Shown in pieces: positions 17,262 to 26,635 of a stretch of 64,000 nucleotides of DNA. The first letter of the stretch is position 1, and each line of letters opens with the position of its first letter. This DNA is from Oleidesulfovibrio alaskensis DSM 16109. Lineage in GTDB: Bacteria > Desulfobacterota > Desulfovibrionia > Desulfovibrionales > Desulfovibrionaceae. Under the pieces are notes generated by a model, which was not told the DNA's origin, did not search any database, and was given only the letters and a program-made list of their open reading frames with translations. Both the position numbers and the translations under genes were made by a program. Location: the NCBI RefSeq assembly GCF_000482745.1, contig NZ_KI519496.1, positions 1-64,000 of the forward strand, written 5' to 3'.

Positions 17262-17417
17262 ACTGTTATGGCGGTCGTCACTGCCGGTGCCGTCATGCCG
17301 CGGCAGTGCTACTTTTTGAAAACATATGGATAAAGCCGGCACTTCATGGGATAGATAGCATGCACGCCGTGCCTGCCCGCGCCACAGCGCACGGAACCAC
17401 CATCACCCGGAGACAAT

Positions 17418-18593
17418 ATGCGCATCACCATAACCAGAGACATCACCCTGCCGGACGCCGTCAAGCTGGAACGGTTCCGCCACAGCCCCCATCTGGGGCC
17501 GCGCATTCTTTTTTTCAGCGGCGGCACGGCGCTGCGCGCGCTGTCGGCGGACATAACCCGTTACACGCACAACTCCATACATCTCATCACGCCCTTTGAT
17601 TCGGGAGGCAGTTCGGCAACCCTGCGCAAAACATTCAACATTCCCGCCGTGGGCGATATCCGCAACCGGCTCATGGCGCTGGCCGACCAGACCATTCAGG
17701 GCAATCCGGAAATGTTCGAACTGTTCTCGTACCGGCTGCCCCGCAATGCCGTTCAGGACAGCCTGCTGGACGAACTGGCAACCATTGCCTACGGCGAGCA
17801 TCCGCTGGTGGTCCATGTGCCGGACCCCCTGCGGGCCATCGTACGCAACCACCTGCACCTGTTCATAAAAATGATGCCCGACGACTTTGACCTGCGCGGC
17901 GCCAGCATAGGCAATCTGGTTCTTGCCGCGGGCTACCTTGCCAACAGGCGCCATCTTGATCCGGTCATCTACATTTTTTCCAAAATGGTGCAGGTGCTCG
18001 GCACCGTAAGGCCCATCGTCAACAGTAATGCCCATCTGTGCGTCCGGCTGCAGGACGGCCGCATCATATGCGGGCAGCACCGGTTCACAGGCAAAAGCGA
18101 AGCTCCTGTCACTGCCCCCATCAGCGATATCTGGCTGGCCGCAAACGAACATGACCCCTCACCCGTATCAGTTTCCATCCGCGAAAAAACCCGCGATCTG
18201 ATCTGTTCCGCAGAGCTTGTCTGCTACCCCATGGGCAGCTTTTTTTCCAGCGTCATGGCCAACCTGCTGCCCCGCGGTGTGGGCAGGGCCGTGGCCGCCA
18301 ACCACTGCCCCAAAGTCTTTGTACCCAACACCGGCCACGATCCGGAGCTGACAGGGCACGACACGGGTTCGCAGGTACGCATGCTGCTTGACCAGCTGAA
18401 GCGTGACGACAGCGCCATAACGGACACAGATGTGCTGAATTTCATACTGCTTGATACCGCATGCCCCCGCTTTTCCGGAGAAACAGCTCTGGAAGCACGG
18501 GGCATCCGGATTCTCCGTGTGCCGCTGACAGCCGCCGCGGACGGCCCCATAGACCCAGAACGTCTTAACCCCATACTGCTTTCATTATGCTGA
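17418..18593 (+). CDS. CofD/YvcK-like protein of the GAK type
   Basis: The 391-residue protein has the CofD/YvcK nucleotide-sugar-phosphate-like fold marks: ILFFSGGTALRAL (about 30-42), ITPFDSGGSSATLRKTF, AVGDIRNRLMALAD and GSFFSSVMANLLP. CofD makes coenzyme F420, and YvcK binds UDP-sugars. This sequence is longer than YvcK and fits the uncharacterised branch catalogued as GAK system CofD-like proteins, as I recall that family. It is followed after 22 bases by a likely amphi-Trp gene, another member of that group, but the ATP-grasp and HprK-like kinase genes are not nearby. CCCGGAGACAAT precedes the ATG. Confidence 0.8.
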   Translation: MRITITRDITLPDAVKLERFRHSPHLGPRILFFSGGTALRALSADITRYTHNSIHLITPFDSGGSSATLRKTFNIPAVGDIRNRLMALADQTIQGNPEMFELFSYRLPRNAVQDSLLDELATIAYGEHPLVVHVPDPLRAIVRNHLHLFIKMMPDDFDLRGASIGNLVLAAGYLANRRHLDPVIYIFSKMVQVLGTVRPIVNSNAHLCVRLQDGRIICGQHRFTGKSEAPVTAPISDIWLAANEHDPSPVSVSIREKTRDLICSAELVCYPMGSFFSSVMANLLPRGVGRAVAANHCPKVFVPNTGHDPELTGHDTGSQVRMLLDQLKRDDSAITDTDVLNFILLDTACPRFSGETALEARGIRILRVPLTAAADGPIDPERLNPILLSLC

Positions 18594-18615
18594 AAGCATC
18601 ACCGGGAGGTACGGC

Positions 18616-18960
18616 ATGAAAAAGACAGACAAAGACCACGCACAGCCGCAGAAGGAAAAAGTCTCCGTGGAAGGAGCTATGACCCGCCGGCAGGTTATCG
18701 GCTATCTGGAATGCATGCTGGCCGGGCTGCGTGACGGCACCGTGCGTCTGGAACATCAGGACCGCACCATCGCACTGACGGTGCCGGACCGGCTGGAACT
18801 GGAGATAACGGCCAAACGCAAGGGGCAGCACAGCAAACTGGAAATGGAGATTTCGTGGCAGAGCCCCTGCTCAGACGATGCCCCCTGCGGACAGCCTGCC
18901 CGCACGGAGGAAAACGGGACGGCAGGATACGACGAAGAACCCGCGGACGACGGGGCATAA
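18616..18960 (+). CDS. Amphi-Trp domain protein
   Basis: The 114-residue soluble protein has a charged N-terminus. A domain of about 65 residues (21-85) matches the amphi-Trp pattern as I know it: MTRRQVIGYLECMLAGLRDG, a middle VP..LELEI strand and SKLEMEISW ending at Trp81. The acidic, Asp/Glu-rich tail (from about 83) looks disordered. The function of the domain is unknown. GGGAGGTACGGC precedes the ATG, and the spacing to the CofD-like gene implies co-transcription. Confidence 0.7.
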   Translation: MKKTDKDHAQPQKEKVSVEGAMTRRQVIGYLECMLAGLRDGTVRLEHQDRTIALTVPDRLELEITAKRKGQHSKLEMEISWQSPCSDDAPCGQPARTEENGTAGYDEEPADDGA

Positions 18961-18985
18961 TCCGCAACCGGCACATGTATGCAAA

Positions 18986-19013
18986 GGTGTTCCGCACCAT
19001 GGTGCGGAACACC
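18986..19013. terminator. 28-base perfect palindrome between convergent genes
   Basis: GGTGTTCCGCACCA and its exact complement form a strand-symmetric hairpin. It lies between the amphi-Trp gene and the convergent solute-binding protein gene. A short A run precedes it, but there is no T run after it. The best reading is a shared terminator. Confidence 0.6.
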
Positions 19014-19034
19014 GTATACAATACCCGATACTCT

Positions 19035-19841
19035 TCACGGCACTGCCGGTCTCATGCCGCAACGGTCCAGATACAGCCTGTGCAGCTCCTTCCAGCGCGG
19101 ATTCCGCGGCAAGCCGGCTATGAACTGCTCGATAAATTCTTCCAGTCCGGCTTCAGGTGCGGCAAGCATAATGTGACGGGTGTACGCGGCATGGGGACGG
19201 GGCGAAAAGTACACTCTGTCCGACAGGCCGAGTTCGCGCACCAGACACCGCAGCACCGATTCCGGTGCGATGATGAAATCAACCCGCCCGCCGGCCAGTT
19301 TCTGCACATTCTGATACACGCTCGGCGCATCTTCACGCCGCAGCACCCCGCGTTCCACGGCCTCGTCAAGCTGCTGATACCGGCGCCCGTAAACTCCGCC
19401 CAGTATCAGCCCCCGTACAGATTCCACACCGCTGTAGTCCAGACGCAAAGCCGCACCGGAAAGCACGCCGTTGCGGTCATGCATCAGCGGCGACGACCAG
19501 CGGTACCGCTCCGGCCGGTTCATCCACGCCGGATTCACAAACAGCACCAGCCCGCTTCCGCCCTGCTCCAGCGCGCAGTCCACACGCTTGCGGGGCACGA
19601 CCTTGAGCGTAAAGACATATCTGCCCCCCCCCGCGGCATTGAGCATCTCCACAAAGTCATATGCCAGCCCCGTGCTTTCTCCTGTCACAAACGGGGGAGA
19701 ATCGTAATATGACCACACCACCACAGGCCCGGCGGCAGCGCGCACTGACAGTCCGAGACACAGCGCCAGCACAACGGCTGCCGCCAGTCCCGCATAAATC
19801 CGGCTGCGCTGTCCGGCGTCATGACCTGCGGCTGCATACAT
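19035..19841 (-). CDS. Periplasmic solute-binding-protein-like protein (family 3 type)
   Basis: The 268-residue exported protein has a signal peptide (about 14-36, cleavage after AAA). Its body resembles family 3 amino-acid-binding proteins: VWSYYDSPPFVTGESTGLAYDFVEML, then RKRVDCALEQG and a late FIIAPESVLRCLV. No ABC permease or ATPase gene adjoins it. Such orphan proteins in this group often act as sensors or scavengers, but that is inference. The substrate is unknown. Confidence 0.7.
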   Translation of the reverse strand: MYAAAGHDAGQRSRIYAGLAAAVVLALCLGLSVRAAAGPVVVWSYYDSPPFVTGESTGLAYDFVEMLNAAGGGRYVFTLKVVPRKRVDCALEQGGSGLVLFVNPAWMNRPERYRWSSPLMHDRNGVLSGAALRLDYSGVESVRGLILGGVYGRRYQQLDEAVERGVLRREDAPSVYQNVQKLAGGRVDFIIAPESVLRCLVRELGLSDRVYFSPRPHAAYTRHIMLAAPEAGLEEFIEQFIAGLPRNPRWKELHRLYLDRCGMRPAVP

Positions 19842-20014
19842 GGATACAGCATACCCCGCGCCCGTCTCAATGCAACAGCAAATACCGCACCGCCTGTATA
19901 ACAGGCATGATTATCCGCATGCGGATATCCGGCTGTGCCGCCCGGCGGCATTCATTGACAAGCAGGCACCCCCGTCATACTCATCAGGCTGGCCCCTGAT
20001 GCGGCTCCAACCAC

Positions 20015-22975
20015 ATGACACAGCACCTCACCACAGATACCGTGGCGGAATACATAGCCGCCCTCAAGGCTTCGGACAGGCCGGGCAGTTTTGTGACATG
20101 CCACCGGATTCTGCCGGAGATTCCCGCGCGCACGGCGCCCGCGACGCGCCCGTGGCCCCGCGCGGTGCAGGAGGTGATGCTCCATGCAGGTGTCGGCAGC
20201 CTGTACACCCATCAGGCCCTTGCCACCGACCATATCCGCGCTGGCCGGCATGTGGTGGTGGCCACCCCCACGGCCAGCGGCAAGACACTTATCTATAACC
20301 TGCCGGTCATAGAACAGTTTCTGCACAACCCGGAAACAAGGGCGCTCTATCTTTTTCCGCTCAAGGCGCTGGCGCAGGACCAGCTGGCAGCCCTGAACGC
20401 CCTGACGGCACACTGGGCGGCTGATGCCCGCCCTGCGGCAGCCATCTACGACGGCGACACCACGGCATGGTTCCGCAAAAAAATCCGCCGCCAGCCGCCC
20501 AACGTCCTGCTGACAAACCCCGAAATGCTGCACCTGTCCATCCTGCCGCACCACGAACAATGGACACGTTTTCTGGCCGGACTTTCGTTTGTGGTGGTGG
20601 ATGAAGCCCACACCTACAGGGGAGTGCTCGGTTCGCATATGGCGCAGCTGTTCCGCAGGCTGGAACGCATCTGCACCCGTTACGGCGCTGCTCCTTCGTT
20701 TGTGTTTTCTTCCGCCACGGTGGGCAATCCGGCAGAACTGGCCGCAAATCTTACCGGCATACGCCCTGTGCCCGTGCTGGAAAGCGGAGCACCGCAGGGG
20801 CGGCGTCACGTTGTCTTCATCGACCCGCCCGAAAGCCCGGCATCTACTGCCATCCTGTTGCTGAAGGCAGCTCTGGCGCGCGGTCTGCGCACCATTGTGT
20901 ACTGCCAGTCGCGCCGCATGACAGAACTAATCAGCCTGTGGGCGGGCAGCAAAGCGGGAGGGTACGCCGACAGAATAAGCGCCTACCGTGCCGGATTTCT
21001 GCCCGAAGAGCGCCGCGACATAGAAGCCCGCATGCACAGCGGGCAGTTGCTGGCCGTCATAACCACCAGCGCGCTGGAGCTGGGCATAGACATCGGTTCG
21101 CTGGACCTGTGCATTCTGGTAGGCTATCCGGGAACTGTAATGTCCACACTGCAACGCGGCGGCAGAGTGGGACGGGCACAGCAGGAGTCCGCCGTGGTGC
21201 TGGTGGCCGGTGAAGATGCGCTGGATCAGTACTTCATGCGGCACCCCGACGATTTTTTTGAACGCCCGCCGGAAAATGCAGTGCTCAACCCGCACAATCC
21301 GGTCATTCTGGAACGGCATCTGGAATGTGCGGCGGCTGAATTTCCGCTGGATGTACATGAACCGTGGCTGACCGACACCGCTGTGCGGCAGGCGGCGGCA
21401 GAGCTGGAAAATACCGGCCTGCTGCTGCGCAATGAAGACGGCACCCGCCTGCTGGCGGCACGCAAGCGCCCCCAGCGCCATGTGGAACTGCGCGGTGCAG
21501 GCCCCTCGTTTCATATTCAGGACATGGAAACAGGAGCGGTCATCGGCAGTGTGGACGGACACAGAGCCTTCCGCGAAACCCACCCCGGGGCGGTATACCT
21601 GCACCGCGGGCGGTCTTTTGTCATAACCGGTCTGGACACCGCGGCACGCACCATCACCGCCGTAGCCGCCAATGTGGAATACTACACGCGGGTACGCGGT
21701 AACAAATCCACTGAAATTCTGCAGGTGCTGGACACAAAAACAGCATGGAACACCCGGGTGTGCCTTGCCCGCCTGCGCGTGACAGACCAGATAACCGGTT
21801 ACGAAAAAAGACACGCGCGCAGCGGTCAGATGCTGGGCATAACCCCGCTGGATCTGCCGCCCAACATTTTCGAGACGGAAGGCCTGTGGTTTGAGGTGCA
21901 GGATGCTGCACGCCGCGAGGTGGAAGACGCTTTCATGCATTTCATGGGGTCCATCCACGCACTGGAACATGCCGCCATCGGCATTCTGCCCTTGCTGGTC
22001 ATGACAGACAGAAACGATCTGGGCGGCATATCAACACCCATGCATCCGCAGGTGGGCAGGCCGTGCGTATTCATATACGACGGTATGCCCGGCGGTGCGG
22101 GGCTGAGCCGTTCGGCGTATGAAAAAGCCGGAGAACTTTTTGCCAGCACGCGTGAGGTCATAGCCGGATGCCCCTGCGAAACCGGATGTCCTTCGTGCGT
22201 GCAGTCGCCCAAGTGCGGTTCCGGCAACCGCCCCATAGACAAAGACGGGGCGCTTTTTCTGCTGGACGCCATGCGCCGCTGCGCACCGCCCCCGCATGAA
22301 GCAACCGGCATCGTGCCCGTGCAGCCGCACAGCCGGCACGCCGAAACACAGCAACAGGCCACGGCCGCCAAGGCACAGCCCGTACCGGAGCCCCGTATGA
22401 ACAACCGCTTTTCCATCCTCACCCCGCAATCCTACGCCGTGCTCGACGTGGAAACCCGCCGTTCGGCGCAGGAAGCCGGAGGCTGGCACAAAGCCCACGC
22501 CATGGGCGTAAGCGTTGCAGTGCTGTACGATTCGCGTACCGACGCCTTCACCGCCTACACGCAGGACAACGTGCCGGAGATGCTCCTGCGCCTTGCGGAG
22601 TTCGACCTTGTCATCGGCTTCAACATCATCAGATTTGATTACAAGGTGCTGGCCCCGCTGTTGCCGCCGGACACCCCGTGGCGACTAGACGCACTGCCGA
22701 CGCTGGACATGCTGGATGAAGTAAAAAAACGCCTCAGTTACCGGATATCGCTCGACAATCTGGCCAGTGCCACACTGGATGCGCCCAAATCTGCCGACGG
22801 GCTGCAGGCGCTGGCATGGTGGAAACAGGGCCGCATTGATGAAATAGCTGCCTATTGTGAACAGGATGTACGCATCACGCGTGACCTGTATCTCTTCGGC
22901 CGCCGGAACGGATATCTGCTGTTTACCAACAAGGCAGGACAGAAAGTGCGCGTTCCGGCCAGCTGGCAGGCCTGA
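20015..22975 (+). CDS. MrfA/YprA-like DEAD-box helicase fused to a DEDD exonuclease domain
   Basis: 986 residues with two clear parts. Residues 1 to about 760 form a superfamily 2 helicase: Walker A in ATPTASGKT (83-91), DEAH at 196-199, SSATVGNP, then TTSALELGIDIGSLD and QRGGRVGR. A C-terminal Cys cluster (Cys719, 721, 725, 728, 734) matches the zinc region of MrfA (DUF1998). After a Gln/Ala-rich linker, about 795-986 is an RNase H-like exonuclease with Asp811 and Glu813, Asp875 and Tyr947-x3-Asp951, a DEDDy pattern. In Bacillus the MrfA helicase and MrfB exonuclease repair mitomycin damage as separate proteins. No clear ribosome-binding site is seen at this ATG. Confidence 0.88.
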   Translation: MTQHLTTDTVAEYIAALKASDRPGSFVTCHRILPEIPARTAPATRPWPRAVQEVMLHAGVGSLYTHQALATDHIRAGRHVVVATPTASGKTLIYNLPVIEQFLHNPETRALYLFPLKALAQDQLAALNALTAHWAADARPAAAIYDGDTTAWFRKKIRRQPPNVLLTNPEMLHLSILPHHEQWTRFLAGLSFVVVDEAHTYRGVLGSHMAQLFRRLERICTRYGAAPSFVFSSATVGNPAELAANLTGIRPVPVLESGAPQGRRHVVFIDPPESPASTAILLLKAALARGLRTIVYCQSRRMTELISLWAGSKAGGYADRISAYRAGFLPEERRDIEARMHSGQLLAVITTSALELGIDIGSLDLCILVGYPGTVMSTLQRGGRVGRAQQESAVVLVAGEDALDQYFMRHPDDFFERPPENAVLNPHNPVILERHLECAAAEFPLDVHEPWLTDTAVRQAAAELENTGLLLRNEDGTRLLAARKRPQRHVELRGAGPSFHIQDMETGAVIGSVDGHRAFRETHPGAVYLHRGRSFVITGLDTAARTITAVAANVEYYTRVRGNKSTEILQVLDTKTAWNTRVCLARLRVTDQITGYEKRHARSGQMLGITPLDLPPNIFETEGLWFEVQDAARREVEDAFMHFMGSIHALEHAAIGILPLLVMTDRNDLGGISTPMHPQVGRPCVFIYDGMPGGAGLSRSAYEKAGELFASTREVIAGCPCETGCPSCVQSPKCGSGNRPIDKDGALFLLDAMRRCAPPPHEATGIVPVQPHSRHAETQQQATAAKAQPVPEPRMNNRFSILTPQSYAVLDVETRRSAQEAGGWHKAHAMGVSVAVLYDSRTDAFTAYTQDNVPEMLLRLAEFDLVIGFNIIRFDYKVLAPLLPPDTPWRLDALPTLDMLDEVKKRLSYRISLDNLASATLDAPKSADGLQALAWWKQGRIDEIAAYCEQDVRITRDLYLFGRRNGYLLFTNKAGQKVRVPASWQA

Positions 22976-23152
22976 ACACGCCCCGCCACATACCGTTTCA
23001 AAGCTTTTTCCCCTTTTCCAAATCATTCCGGTTGTGGTATGGTGTCCATTCCCCCGCCCGTCTGCACCGCGGGCGGAGATTTCTGTTTTTTCCGGCATAT
23101 ACCAGCTGTGCGGCAAGCCCGCACGGTGACACACCCATAGCGAGGAGGAGCC

Positions 23153-25984
23153 ATGCTTCCCGAACGGTACAGGCAATTTCACAAGGAACTGCTGGAATTC
23201 ATTCCCGCAGACAATATCTACACCGACCCCCTGCGCACTCTTGCCTACGGCACGGATGCCAGCTTTTACCGTCTCATCCCCAAAATCGTCGTGGACACCA
23301 ATGTGGAAGACGAGGTGGTGGGCATACTCAAGCTGGCAAGCAGCCACAAACTGCCGGTCACATTCCGCGCCGCAGGCACCAGCCTGTCCGGACAGGCGGT
23401 TTCCGATTCCGTGCTCATCCGGCTGGGTGACGGCTGGCGCAAATTCAAAATTTTTGATGAAGCTTCCAAGGTGCAGCTGCAACCGGGCATCATAGGCAGC
23501 CATGCCAACCGCCTGCTGGCGGAGTTCGGTAAAAAAATCGGCCCCGACCCCGCATCCATCGACAGCGCCAAAATAGGCGGCATTGTGGCTAACAACGCTT
23601 CCGGCATGTGCTGCGGTGTGGCGGAAAACAGCTATAAAACCCTGCACAGCATGCGGGTTGTCATGTACGACGGCACCACGCTGGACACATCGGACGACAA
23701 AAGCCGGGCCGAATTTGCCCGCAGGCACCCTAATGTGCTGGAAAGACTGCGTCTGCTGCGTCAGAAGGTCATGGCAGACAACAGCCTGGCCGAACTTATC
23801 ACCAGAAAATTCAAGATAAAAAACACCACAGGATACAGCCTGAACGCGCTGGTGGACTTTGAAGACCCCTTTGACATTCTGCAGCACCTGATGATCGGCT
23901 CGGAAGGTACGCTGGGCTTCATATCCGAAGTGACCTACCGCACGGTGATAGAACACAGGCACAAGGCTTCGGCGCTGATGCTCTTCCCCGACATCAAGTC
24001 CGCGTGCGAAGCAACCATTGTGCTCAAACAGCAGCCCGTGGCCGCAGTGGAGCTTATAGACCGCGCCGGTCTGCGCAGCGTGCAGGACAAACCGGGCATG
24101 CCCGGCGGCCTGACCGATCTGGGTGAAGAAGCCGCAGCGCTGCTGGTGGAAACCCGCTCAAACGAAAAAGACACACTGAACAGGCAGATAGCTGAAATTC
24201 TTGCCTCCATCGAGCATATTCCCTGCGTGCACCCCCATGTATTCACCGATGTGCCCGAAGAATTCGGCAAGCTGTGGGCGGTGCGCAAAGGTCTGTTCCC
24301 TGCAGTGGGAGCCGTCCGGCGCATCGGCACCACCGTCATCATCGAAGACGTGGCCTTTCCCATCGAATCACTGGCACAGGCAACACTGGAACTGCAGGGT
24401 CTGTTCAAAAAACACGGCTACGACGAAGCCATCATTTTCGGCCATGCGCTGGAAGGCAACCTGCATTTCGTGTTCACTCAGGACTTCGGCGACCGTGCCG
24501 AAGTAAGCCGGTATCAGGCGTTCATGGACGACGTGTGTGCCATGGTGGCCGGAGCCTATAAGGGTTCGCTGAAGGCGGAACACGGCACAGGCCGCAACAT
24601 GGCGCCTTTTGTGGAAATGGAATGGGGCCGCGACGCCTACATGCTGATGAAGGAAATCAAGAACATCTTCGACCCGCACGGGCTGCTCAATCCCGGCGTC
24701 ATCATCAACGAGGATGCCGAAGCCCACATCAAAAACCTGAAGCCCCTGCCCGCCGCCCACTCCATTGTGGACAAATGCATCGAATGCGGCTTCTGCGAAC
24801 CCATCTGCCCTTCGCGCGATGTGACATTCACCCCCCGCCAGCGCATTGTAAGCTGGCGCGAAGTTTGCCGCATGGAAAACGAAGAAGAGAAGAACAAGCT
24901 GCTTAAAACCCTGCTGAAGGGATACAATTATCTGGGCGAAGACACCTGTGCGGCGGACGGGCTGTGCGCCACCCGCTGTCCCGTGGGAATCAACACAGGC
25001 TCGTTCATCAAGCATCTGCGTTCCACCAAAGTGGGACCGCGGGCGCACAAGGCCGCCACATGGGTGGGCGACCATTTCGGCACCGTGGCAAAAACAGTGG
25101 CCACCGGACTCAAAGGGGTAAGTCTGGCACACCGGCTTTTCGGCACCACATTCATGGACGGGGCTTCCAGAACGCTGCGCGTGGTTTCGCTGAAAAAAAT
25201 TCCCATGTGGAACAAAGAGATGCCCGGCGGGCTTTCCCCCGTCAAACCGGTGCCGGTTAATCAGGCAAACCCCCTTAAGGCTGTGTACTTTCCCAGCTGC
25301 GTCAGCCGCACCATGGGACCGGCAAAAAATGACCGCGACCGCGACCCGCTGCCGGCAAAAACCGTATCGCTGCTGGCAAAAGCCGGTTACGAAGTCATCT
25401 TCCCCGAAGGCATGGAAAACCTGTGCTGCGGGCAGGCGTTTGAATCCAAAGGCTATATGGCGCAGGCCGATGCAAAATCCAAGGAACTGGGCGACGCACT
25501 GCTGAAAGCTTCCGGCAACGGAGAGCTGCCGGTACTGTGCGACACCAGCCCCTGCCTGTACCGCATGAAAGAAACCCTCGATAAGCGCCTCACCCTGTGG
25601 GAACCCATCGACTTTGTGCTGGAACACCTTACCGACAAGCTGGAGTTCACCCGACTGCCGCGCAGGGTGGCCATCCATTCCACCTGCACCGCACGCAAAA
25701 TGGGTCTGGATGCCAAGTTTAAAAAACTGGCGGAACTGTGCGCCGAAGAAGTGGTGGTACCCGAAGACGTGTTCTGCTGCGGGTTCGCCGGAGACCGGGG
25801 ATTCAGCTTTCCCGAGCTGAATGCTTCGGCACTGAAGGAACTGCGCCCGCAGGTGGAACGCTGCGACGACGGCTATTCCACATCACGCACATGTGAAATA
25901 GGCCTGTCCCTGCATGGCGGGCTTTCATACCGTTCCATCCTGTATCTGGTGGATGAAGCCACAAAGCCGCTGCCGCGCGGCTAG
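23153..25984 (+). CDS. FAD- and Fe-S-containing D-lactate dehydrogenase-type oxidoreductase
   Basis: The 943-residue single-chain enzyme would oxidise a 2-hydroxy acid, most likely D-lactate, and pass electrons to the membrane pool or another carrier. An FAD-binding type 4 domain (about 40-270; TFRAAGTSLSGQAV, KIGGIVANNASGMCCG, IGSEGTLGFI) is followed by an FAD-linked oxidase C-domain with ALEGNLHFVF and EHGTGRNMAPF. Two [4Fe-4S] motifs (CIECGFCEPICP at about 543 and CATRCPVG at about 604) and two CCG-type cysteine clusters (NLCCGQAFE, FCCGFAGDRG) complete it. It is larger than most GlcD proteins because the Fe-S part is fused on. A strong GAGGAGGAG precedes the ATG. Glycolate is an alternative substrate. 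Confidence 0.85.
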   Translation: MLPERYRQFHKELLEFIPADNIYTDPLRTLAYGTDASFYRLIPKIVVDTNVEDEVVGILKLASSHKLPVTFRAAGTSLSGQAVSDSVLIRLGDGWRKFKIFDEASKVQLQPGIIGSHANRLLAEFGKKIGPDPASIDSAKIGGIVANNASGMCCGVAENSYKTLHSMRVVMYDGTTLDTSDDKSRAEFARRHPNVLERLRLLRQKVMADNSLAELITRKFKIKNTTGYSLNALVDFEDPFDILQHLMIGSEGTLGFISEVTYRTVIEHRHKASALMLFPDIKSACEATIVLKQQPVAAVELIDRAGLRSVQDKPGMPGGLTDLGEEAAALLVETRSNEKDTLNRQIAEILASIEHIPCVHPHVFTDVPEEFGKLWAVRKGLFPAVGAVRRIGTTVIIEDVAFPIESLAQATLELQGLFKKHGYDEAIIFGHALEGNLHFVFTQDFGDRAEVSRYQAFMDDVCAMVAGAYKGSLKAEHGTGRNMAPFVEMEWGRDAYMLMKEIKNIFDPHGLLNPGVIINEDAEAHIKNLKPLPAAHSIVDKCIECGFCEPICPSRDVTFTPRQRIVSWREVCRMENEEEKNKLLKTLLKGYNYLGEDTCAADGLCATRCPVGINTGSFIKHLRSTKVGPRAHKAATWVGDHFGTVAKTVATGLKGVSLAHRLFGTTFMDGASRTLRVVSLKKIPMWNKEMPGGLSPVKPVPVNQANPLKAVYFPSCVSRTMGPAKNDRDRDPLPAKTVSLLAKAGYEVIFPEGMENLCCGQAFESKGYMAQADAKSKELGDALLKASGNGELPVLCDTSPCLYRMKETLDKRLTLWEPIDFVLEHLTDKLEFTRLPRRVAIHSTCTARKMGLDAKFKKLAELCAEEVVVPEDVFCCGFAGDRGFSFPELNASALKELRPQVERCDDGYSTSRTCEIGLSLHGGLSYRSILYLVDEATKPLPRG

Positions 25985-25998
25985 CCGGTATCACAAAC

Positions 25999-26024
25999 AA
26001 AGCGGGTGCTACGGCACCCGCTTT
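25999..26024. terminator. Terminator after the D-lactate dehydrogenase-type gene
   Basis: AAAGCGGGTGC and GCACCCGCTTT form an 11-bp perfect stem with a TACG loop, 14 bases past the stop codon. The A and T ends of the arms make it usable in both directions, serving the plus-strand gene and possibly backing up the convergent minus-strand gene. Confidence 0.8.
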
Positions 26025-26074
26025 ATCATGTAAGCATTACTGCGCTTTTTTTCCGGCTGCCACGGCAATGCCGT

Positions 26075-26103
26075 AAAAAAGGCGGCGCCTTGCCGACGCC
26101 GCC
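26075..26103 (-). terminator. Terminator of the heptose adenylyltransferase gene
   Basis: GGCGGCG and CGCCGCC pair across a 9-base loop. On the minus strand the hairpin is followed directly by six T residues. It lies 26 bases past the stop codon of the minus-strand gene at 26129. Confidence 0.8.
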
Positions 26104-26128
26104 GCAAAAAAATCAAGACAGCAGACCG

Positions 26129-26635
26129 TTACCGCAAAGCAGTACGTATCCTGCTGATAAGCGCCGTTGTGGAATATCCCTCCAGCAGCGGCAACGAAAG
26201 CACCCTGCCGCCGTCAGCCTCCACTATATCACGCCCCACTATTCTGTCCGGCGTCCAGTCACCGCCTTTCACCAGCACCTGCGGCCGCACGGCACTGATA
26301 AGGTTATAGGGGGTGTCCTCCTCGAACATGACGACGTAATCCACACTTTCCAGATGGGCCAGCACAAAAGCGCGCACGGCAAACGTGTTTACCGGCCTGT
26401 CCGCGCCCTTGCCCTGACGGCGCACGGAAGCGTCACTGTTCAGTCCCAGCACCAGCAGGTCACCCTGTGCACGGGCGCGCGCCAGCAGGTCCACATGGCC
26501 GGGGTGCAGGATGTCGTAACAGCCGTTGGTAAAGACCACCTTTTCACCGCGGCGCCCGGCAAGCCGCCGCTGCAGTTCTTCGGAGGTGACCACTTTGGGA
26601 TGCGCCAGACAAGACGCCGCCTGCTCTGCATTCAT
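26129..26635 (-). CDS. rfaE2: D-glycero-beta-D-manno-heptose 1-phosphate adenylyltransferase (RfaE2/HldE C-domain type)
   Basis: The 168-residue nucleotidyltransferase would make ADP-heptose for the lipopolysaccharide inner core. The cytidylyltransferase-like fold is shown by VVFTNGCYDILHPGHVDLL (HxGH motif), LGLNSDASVRRQGKG and the C-terminal EGYSTTALISRI. It corresponds to the adenylyltransferase half of HldE without the kinase half, so a separate heptose kinase is expected elsewhere. Its ATG shares one base with the stop codon of the upstream cysteine-cluster gene (TAATG), so translation is coupled. Confidence 0.9.
   Translation of the reverse strand: MNAEQAASCLAHPKVVTSEELQRRLAGRRGEKVVFTNGCYDILHPGHVDLLARARAQGDLLVLGLNSDASVRRQGKGADRPVNTFAVRAFVLAHLESVDYVVMFEEDTPYNLISAVRPQVLVKGGDWTPDRIVGRDIVEADGGRVLSLPLLEGYSTTALISRIRTALR

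Noticed and set aside
22685..23962. A 425-codon minus-strand frame spanning the helicase-lactate dehydrogenase junction
   Set aside because: It crosses two recognisable plus-strand genes and the intergenic promoter region, and has no recognisable domain or start signal.
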